From assembly GCA_023416175.1 (NCBI GenBank), contig JAEZIE010000301.1:1-9735 (forward strand): a DNA stretch of 9,735 nt, in the 5' to 3' direction. Positions 6,970 through 9,735 of the stretch are shown in pieces. A program made the position numbers and the translations under genes. Origin of the DNA: Bacillota bacterium. Lineage in GTDB: Bacteria > Bacillota > Clostridia > Christensenellales > CAG-138. Below the pieces are notes generated by a model. That model saw only the letters and a program-made list of their open reading frames with translations, had not been told where the DNA came from and made no database searches. The first letter of the stretch is position 1, and each line of letters opens with the position of its first letter.

Positions 6970-6999
6970 ATTATACTACCGAGAGCGTATTTACGTCAA
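6970..6999 (-). promoter_or_regulatory. Sigma-A promoter of the liv operon
   Basis: On the minus strand TTGACG (6994-6999) is followed after 18 bases by TATAAT (6970-6975). The -10 is perfect and the -35 matches 5 of 6. It lies in an AT-rich stretch upstream of livK and points toward it, with a predicted start near 6963. Confidence 0.75.
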
Positions 7000-7040
7000 T
7001 AGAAAATGAAGGATATATTCTGTGAAAATTCAGCATTAGA

Positions 7041-7046
7041 TATAAT
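7041..7046 (+). promoter_or_regulatory. Possible -10 box for the plus-strand ABC-like gene
   Basis: A perfect TATAAT sits in a very AT-rich stretch (7036-7070). The candidate -35, TTCTGT at 7018-7023 with a 17-base spacer, is poor. A competing candidate is TATACA at 7195-7200, just before the gene, also without a good -35. This is only a weak call. I saw no gene in 6829-7237. Confidence 0.2.
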
Positions 7047-7163
7047 ATATTATTATATCCATATAAAACATTAGGAAAAGCGGGTGCTTTGCATATTCTT
7101 ACATGCAGGTGCTTATTTGGTCGATTCTGAATGGCAGCAATGTGAAACGGACTGTTAAAAAAA

Positions 7164-7180
7164 TTGCATTTAAGATGCAA
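7164..7180. promoter_or_regulatory. Inverted repeat TTGCAT-N5-ATGCAA, possible operator
   Basis: Two 6-base arms (7164-7169 and 7175-7180) form a perfect palindrome around a 5-base spacer, about 60 bases before the likely start of the ABC-like gene and in the spacer between it and livK. The size and symmetry fit a dimeric repressor site, but no family-specific consensus is recognised. Confidence 0.25.
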
Positions 7181-7237
7181 AAATATGTTCATACTATACA
7201 ATGCCATTCAAAAATACATTACTCGGAGGTGGGAGGT

Positions 7238-8374
7238 ATTTTACAGCTAACGCATGTGTCGTTGAGTATACCGTCCGGAACACCCATACAGAAAATCCTG
7301 GGCGCGCTTTTGCCTACCGTATATCAGAAGGCGCGGGTGCAGGTGCTAAACGATGTCACGCTTTGGCTGGGCCGGGGCGAAACATTTGCGGTTTTGGGCG
7401 AACACGGCGCGGGGAAGACCACGCTTTTGCGGGTGATCGCGGGAATGATCCTGCCTGAGCAGGGGTCCTGCACGGTGACGGGCAAGGTTGCCGCGGCCAT
7501 TGGCCTCACATCGCTGCTTGAATCCGAAACGGGGGAGGGAAATATCCGTCTCCAATGTGCAAAAGAGCGCCTCAATGCGGAACAGACGCAGCGCCGCATC
7601 GAAGCGGTACGCGCTTTTTGCGGGCTGGGCGGCCAGTTTTTGCAGCCGGTGGAAGGATATGAGACTGCGGCGCGTGCGCGGCTTGTACTCTCCATGGCGC
7701 TTACCGCAGACCCGGACGTGCTGCTTTTATCCGATGTGCTGGACCGGTGCGACCTGCCCTTTGTGCAGGCGTGCGTCCTGCGGTTGCGGCAAAAGCAACG
7801 CGAGGGCATGACACTTATAATGGAAAGCGGTGACGCCACCATCCTAAGGCGCTTATGCGAGAGTGCGCTGTGGATGGAAAGGGGCGAGTTAAAACGCGTC
7901 GGTCCGTTTGAAACGGTATACGCTGCATTCTCCAGAAAGCGCAAGATTCCCGCTGTGTATCCGCTTGAAGCAAAACGGATGCTGCAAGGCGCGCAAGTCG
8001 CGTTTTCAGCGCCGCTTTCCCCGGAGTCCGAAGCGCTGTTCCCACAGGTGGCTGATTTGTCGGGCTGGCCCGTGGAAGCCCAGCAAATAGTAAGGGAGCT
8101 TGAAGCGTATTGCGCGCGGCTTGACGAGCAGCTGACAGCGTACGCGCAGGCAAACCTGGCGTTTGAAAAGGAGAACGCCAGGCAAGAGGAGCTGTTAAGG
8201 CAATATGAAGAGCGCTTGCAGGAAACGGACCAATTGCTTTCGCGCATGATGGCTGCGCTGACTCAAACGACAGGGGTTATGCACGCGCAGTTTGTGCATC
8301 TGCAAGACGAGCGGCAAAATACACCCAAAAAGGGATGGTGGGGGAATAAAAAACAAAAAAGGGAGACCCGGTGA
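7238..8374 (+). CDS. Wzt/TagH-like ABC ATPase domain with degenerate catalytic motifs and C-terminal coiled coil
   Basis: About 378 residues from a proposed ATT start. GGAGG at 7225-7229 lies 8 bases ahead, and homology begins with ILQLTHVSLSIPSG, like the MI-x-L-x-NVS opening of Wzt/KpsT/TagH proteins, the ATPases of polysaccharide or teichoic acid export. The frame stays open upstream to ATGs at 7175 and 7103, but that stretch is AT-rich, has no ribosome site and looks non-coding. Walker A GEHGAGKT (54-61) is intact. Where relatives have YSSGM, D-E and SHD, this protein has YETAA (141-145), LLLSD (162-166) and ESGD (196-199), so the signature, Walker B Asp, catalytic Glu and H-loop His are all altered. 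Residues about 283-343 are rich in E/Q/L/R and look like a coiled coil, and the tail is basic with GWWGNKKQKR. No partner permease is adjacent. It probably binds ATP but hydrolyses it poorly or not at all, so a regulatory or scaffolding role is possible. Confidence 0.8.
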   Translation: MLQLTHVSLSIPSGTPIQKILGALLPTVYQKARVQVLNDVTLWLGRGETFAVLGEHGAGKTTLLRVIAGMILPEQGSCTVTGKVAAAIGLTSLLESETGEGNIRLQCAKERLNAEQTQRRIEAVRAFCGLGGQFLQPVEGYETAARARLVLSMALTADPDVLLLSDVLDRCDLPFVQACVLRLRQKQREGMTLIMESGDATILRRLCESALWMERGELKRVGPFETVYAAFSRKRKIPAVYPLEAKRMLQGAQVAFSAPLSPESEALFPQVADLSGWPVEAQQIVRELEAYCARLDEQLTAYAQANLAFEKENARQEELLRQYEERLQETDQLLSRMMAALTQTTGVMHAQFVHLQDERQNTPKKGWWGNKKQKRETR

Positions 8375-8400
8375 AGACACGTTTTTCTTATGAAATAAAG

Positions 8401-8435
8401 AGATCCGGCGCAAAAAATGCGTTGCGGATCTTTTT
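8401..8435. terminator. Intrinsic terminator between converging genes
   Basis: AGATCCG (8401-8407) pairs with CGGATCT (8425-8431), and inside it CGCA (8409-8412) pairs with TGCG (8418-8421). A T-tract follows (8431-8435). It starts 26 bases after the ABC-like stop and so ends that gene. On the minus strand the stem is followed by CTTTATTT, so it may also terminate tsaD. Confidence 0.75.
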
Positions 8436-8504
8436 CACATTGATCATCGTTTATTTAAAATCCGTCGGCTCGTTTTGGCGGGCGCTTCTGGGTTTTGGGG
8501 CCTG

Positions 8505-9560
8505 CTACCGCCTTGCACAGGCATTGAGCGAAAGGGTATCCCGCAAGCCAAAGCGCAGGGCATAGTACCCCGCGCAGCCGATCATGGCGGCGTTGTCTGT
8601 ACAGTATTTGAATTCGGGAGAGAAAAAGCGGATACCCGCATGCTCCGCCGCAGCCAATAGACTGCCGGTCAGCGTCCGGTTGGCGGAAACGCCGCCCGCT
8701 AGGGCCAACATGTTGCTTTTTTGCTGCAATGCCGCCCGTACTGCCTTATTGGTCAATACCTCTACAATGCTGCGCTGGAAAGAGGCCGCTACGTCTGCAC
8801 GGTTGACGTCTTCTCCGCGCTGCTCCGCCGTATGAAGATAATTGATGACCGCCGTTTTGAGGCCGGAAAAAGAAAAATCCAACCCGTCTCCGGAATTATA
8901 ACCCGCCGGGAAAGAGATGGCGGAAGCGCTCCCTTCCATTGCAAGCGCTTCGAGCGCAGGCCCGCCGGGGTAAGGAAGGCCGAGAACACGCGCCACCTTA
9001 TCAAACGCCTCGCCTGCGGCGTCATCCTTGGTCGCACCTAAAAGCCTGAGCGTATTGTAGTCTTCCACCTGAAAAATATGGCTGTGCCCGCCGGACGCCA
9101 CAAGGCATGTAAACGGCGGCGTAAGATCGGGGAAGGTCAGATAATTGGCCGCAATATGTCCGGCAATATGGTCCACACCGATGAGCGGGATGCCCTTTGC
9201 ATACGCAAGACCTTTCGCATAGCTGACCCCGGTTAACAGGGCACCGATAAGCCCTGGGCGGGCGGTGACGGCCACAGCGTCGATATCGTCGTAGCATAAG
9301 CCTGCTTCTTCTAAAGCAGCGGCTACGGTGGGGTTCAATTGCAGCACATGGTTGCGCGAGGCAAGCTCGGGCACCACGCCGCCGTATTTCCGGTGCAGCG
9401 GGATCTGCGAATATACGGTATTGGACAGCACCTCCCGCCCATCGCGTATGACGGCGGCGGCGGTTTCGTCACAGGAGGTTTCAATGGCGAGCACGGTAAC
9501 ATGCTCTTTATCCATCAGTTCCCGCGCGCGGCGGGAAGCGAGTTCTTCATAGCCCGTCAT
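8505..9560 (-). CDS. tsaD: tRNA N6-adenosine threonylcarbamoyltransferase TsaD
   Basis: A 351-residue cytoplasmic enzyme that transfers the threonylcarbamoyl group from TC-AMP to A37 of ANN-decoding tRNAs (t6A), acting with TsaB and TsaE. Landmarks are AIETSCDETAAA (25-36), the metal-binding HIAGH (His131, His135), VASGGHSHIF (154-163), GATKDDAAGEAFDKVAR (175-191), GLPYPGGP (194-201), FSFSGLKTAV (229-238), GGVSANRTL (289-297), and TDNAAMIG with the metal ligand Asp322. The ATG at 9558-9560 overlaps the stop of the upstream gene by 4 bases, which supports it, though it adds about 18 residues before the usual start. An internal ATG at 9513-9515 (MDKEHV) is the alternative. No tsaB, tsaE or rimI is within the window. 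Confidence 0.96.
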   Translation of the reverse strand: MTGYEELASRRARELMDKEHVTVLAIETSCDETAAAVIRDGREVLSNTVYSQIPLHRKYGGVVPELASRNHVLQLNPTVAAALEEAGLCYDDIDAVAVTARPGLIGALLTGVSYAKGLAYAKGIPLIGVDHIAGHIAANYLTFPDLTPPFTCLVASGGHSHIFQVEDYNTLRLLGATKDDAAGEAFDKVARVLGLPYPGGPALEALAMEGSASAISFPAGYNSGDGLDFSFSGLKTAVINYLHTAEQRGEDVNRADVAASFQRSIVEVLTNKAVRAALQQKSNMLALAGGVSANRTLTGSLLAAAEHAGIRFFSPEFKYCTDNAAMIGCAGYYALRFGLRDTLSLNACARR

Positions 9561-9735
9561 GCGCTTGCCCGCTTTTCTTTCCGGCGCACTGCCACCGCAA
9601 TAGCGATAAGCGCCGCCCAAAGAACTAAAAATACCGCGACGACGAACAGCACAATGTCATAGAAGAGCTGCTGCGGCATCATGTTGATCATGCGCGAGGT
9701 CGCGGGGTCAAGCAGCCACAGGTCGTTTGTGAAGA
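9557..9735 (-). CDS. TIGR01906/DUF1461-type integral membrane protein, C-terminal end only
   Basis: The last 59 residues are visible and the rest lies beyond the right edge. They read FTNDLWLLDPATSRMINMMP, a soluble segment resembling the end of the TIGR01906 (DUF1461) family, then one hydrophobic helix (about 18 residues, FVAVFLVLWAALIAIAVAV) and a basic tail RRKEKRASA, suggesting a cytoplasmic C-terminus. Its TGA overlaps the tsaD ATG (ATGA), so the two genes are in one operon and translationally coupled. The family's function is unknown. The family call rests on a short stretch. Confidence 0.7.
   Translation of the reverse strand, partial: FTNDLWLLDPATSRMINMMPQQLFYDIVLFVVAVFLVLWAALIAIAVAVRRKEKRASA

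Noticed and set aside
6971..7207. Minus-strand ORF of 78 residues upstream of livK
   Set aside because: It covers the liv promoter, has no ribosome site or known domain, and lies in AT-rich intergenic sequence.
7324..8247. Long minus-strand ORF (307 residues) opposite the ABC-like gene
   Set aside because: It is rich in Ser/Cys/Arg with no recognisable fold and no ribosome site. It is a shadow of the plus-strand frame, which carries Walker A and the family pattern.
8371..8565. GTG-started 64-residue ORF overlapping the ABC-like stop by 4 bases, with a GGGAG ahead and a hydrophobic middle
   Set aside because: A convincing terminator (8401-8435) lies inside it, its 3' end runs antisense into tsaD, and no family is recognised. 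It would be worth reconsidering only if conserved in relatives.
1..9735. CRISPR arrays, insertion sequences, tRNA and rRNA genes
   Set aside because: None was seen. There are no regularly spaced direct repeats, no transposase or integrase frames and no cloverleaf pattern on either strand.

Overview
The window looks like chromosome of a Gram-positive anaerobe of the Clostridia type. The reasons are strong AGGAGG-like ribosome sites before most genes, tight 4-7 base stop/start overlaps, compact intrinsic terminators, a TIGR01906-type membrane protein beside tsaD, and a small cytidylate kinase-like protein of a family common in Clostridia. Most of it is moderately GC-rich. The first ~880 bases are visibly more AT-rich. 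I cannot name the species from sequence alone.

Layout, left to right. (1) 1-876, minus strand: a promoter, an OsmC-family protein and a cupin protein cut by the window edge, forming a small operon. (2) 877-1236: no gene. It holds a hairpin-rich segment that could be a small structured RNA or a dispersed repeat, then two terminator hairpins that end the next operon. (3) 1237-6999, minus strand: a complete branched-chain amino acid (or related amino acid/amide) ABC importer in the order livK (binding lipoprotein), livH and livM (permeases), livG and livF (ATPases), followed by a cytidylate kinase-like gene 31 bases after livF. A near-consensus promoter (TTGACG-18-TATAAT) lies before livK, and a perfect 14-bp hairpin follows livK, which may hold back part of the transcription into livHMGF. 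(4) 7238-8374, plus strand: an orphan ABC ATPase-like protein of the Wzt/TagH/KpsT (polysaccharide export) type with a long C-terminal coiled coil. Its Walker A is intact, but its signature motif, Walker B aspartate, catalytic glutamate and H-loop histidine are all changed. This is the most unusual gene here. (5) 8401-8435: a terminator between converging genes. (6) 8505-9735, minus strand: tsaD (tRNA t6A synthesis) and, overlapping its start by 4 bases, the C-terminal end of a TIGR01906/DUF1461 membrane protein.

How they work together: LivK captures the ligand outside the membrane, LivH/LivM form the channel and LivG/LivF drive it with ATP. The kinase-like gene appears to be co-transcribed but has no obvious mechanistic link. 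TsaD is housekeeping. No CRISPR array, insertion sequence, tRNA or rRNA was seen. No clear new multi-gene system stands out. The best leads are the eroded ABC ATPase and the structured intergenic element.
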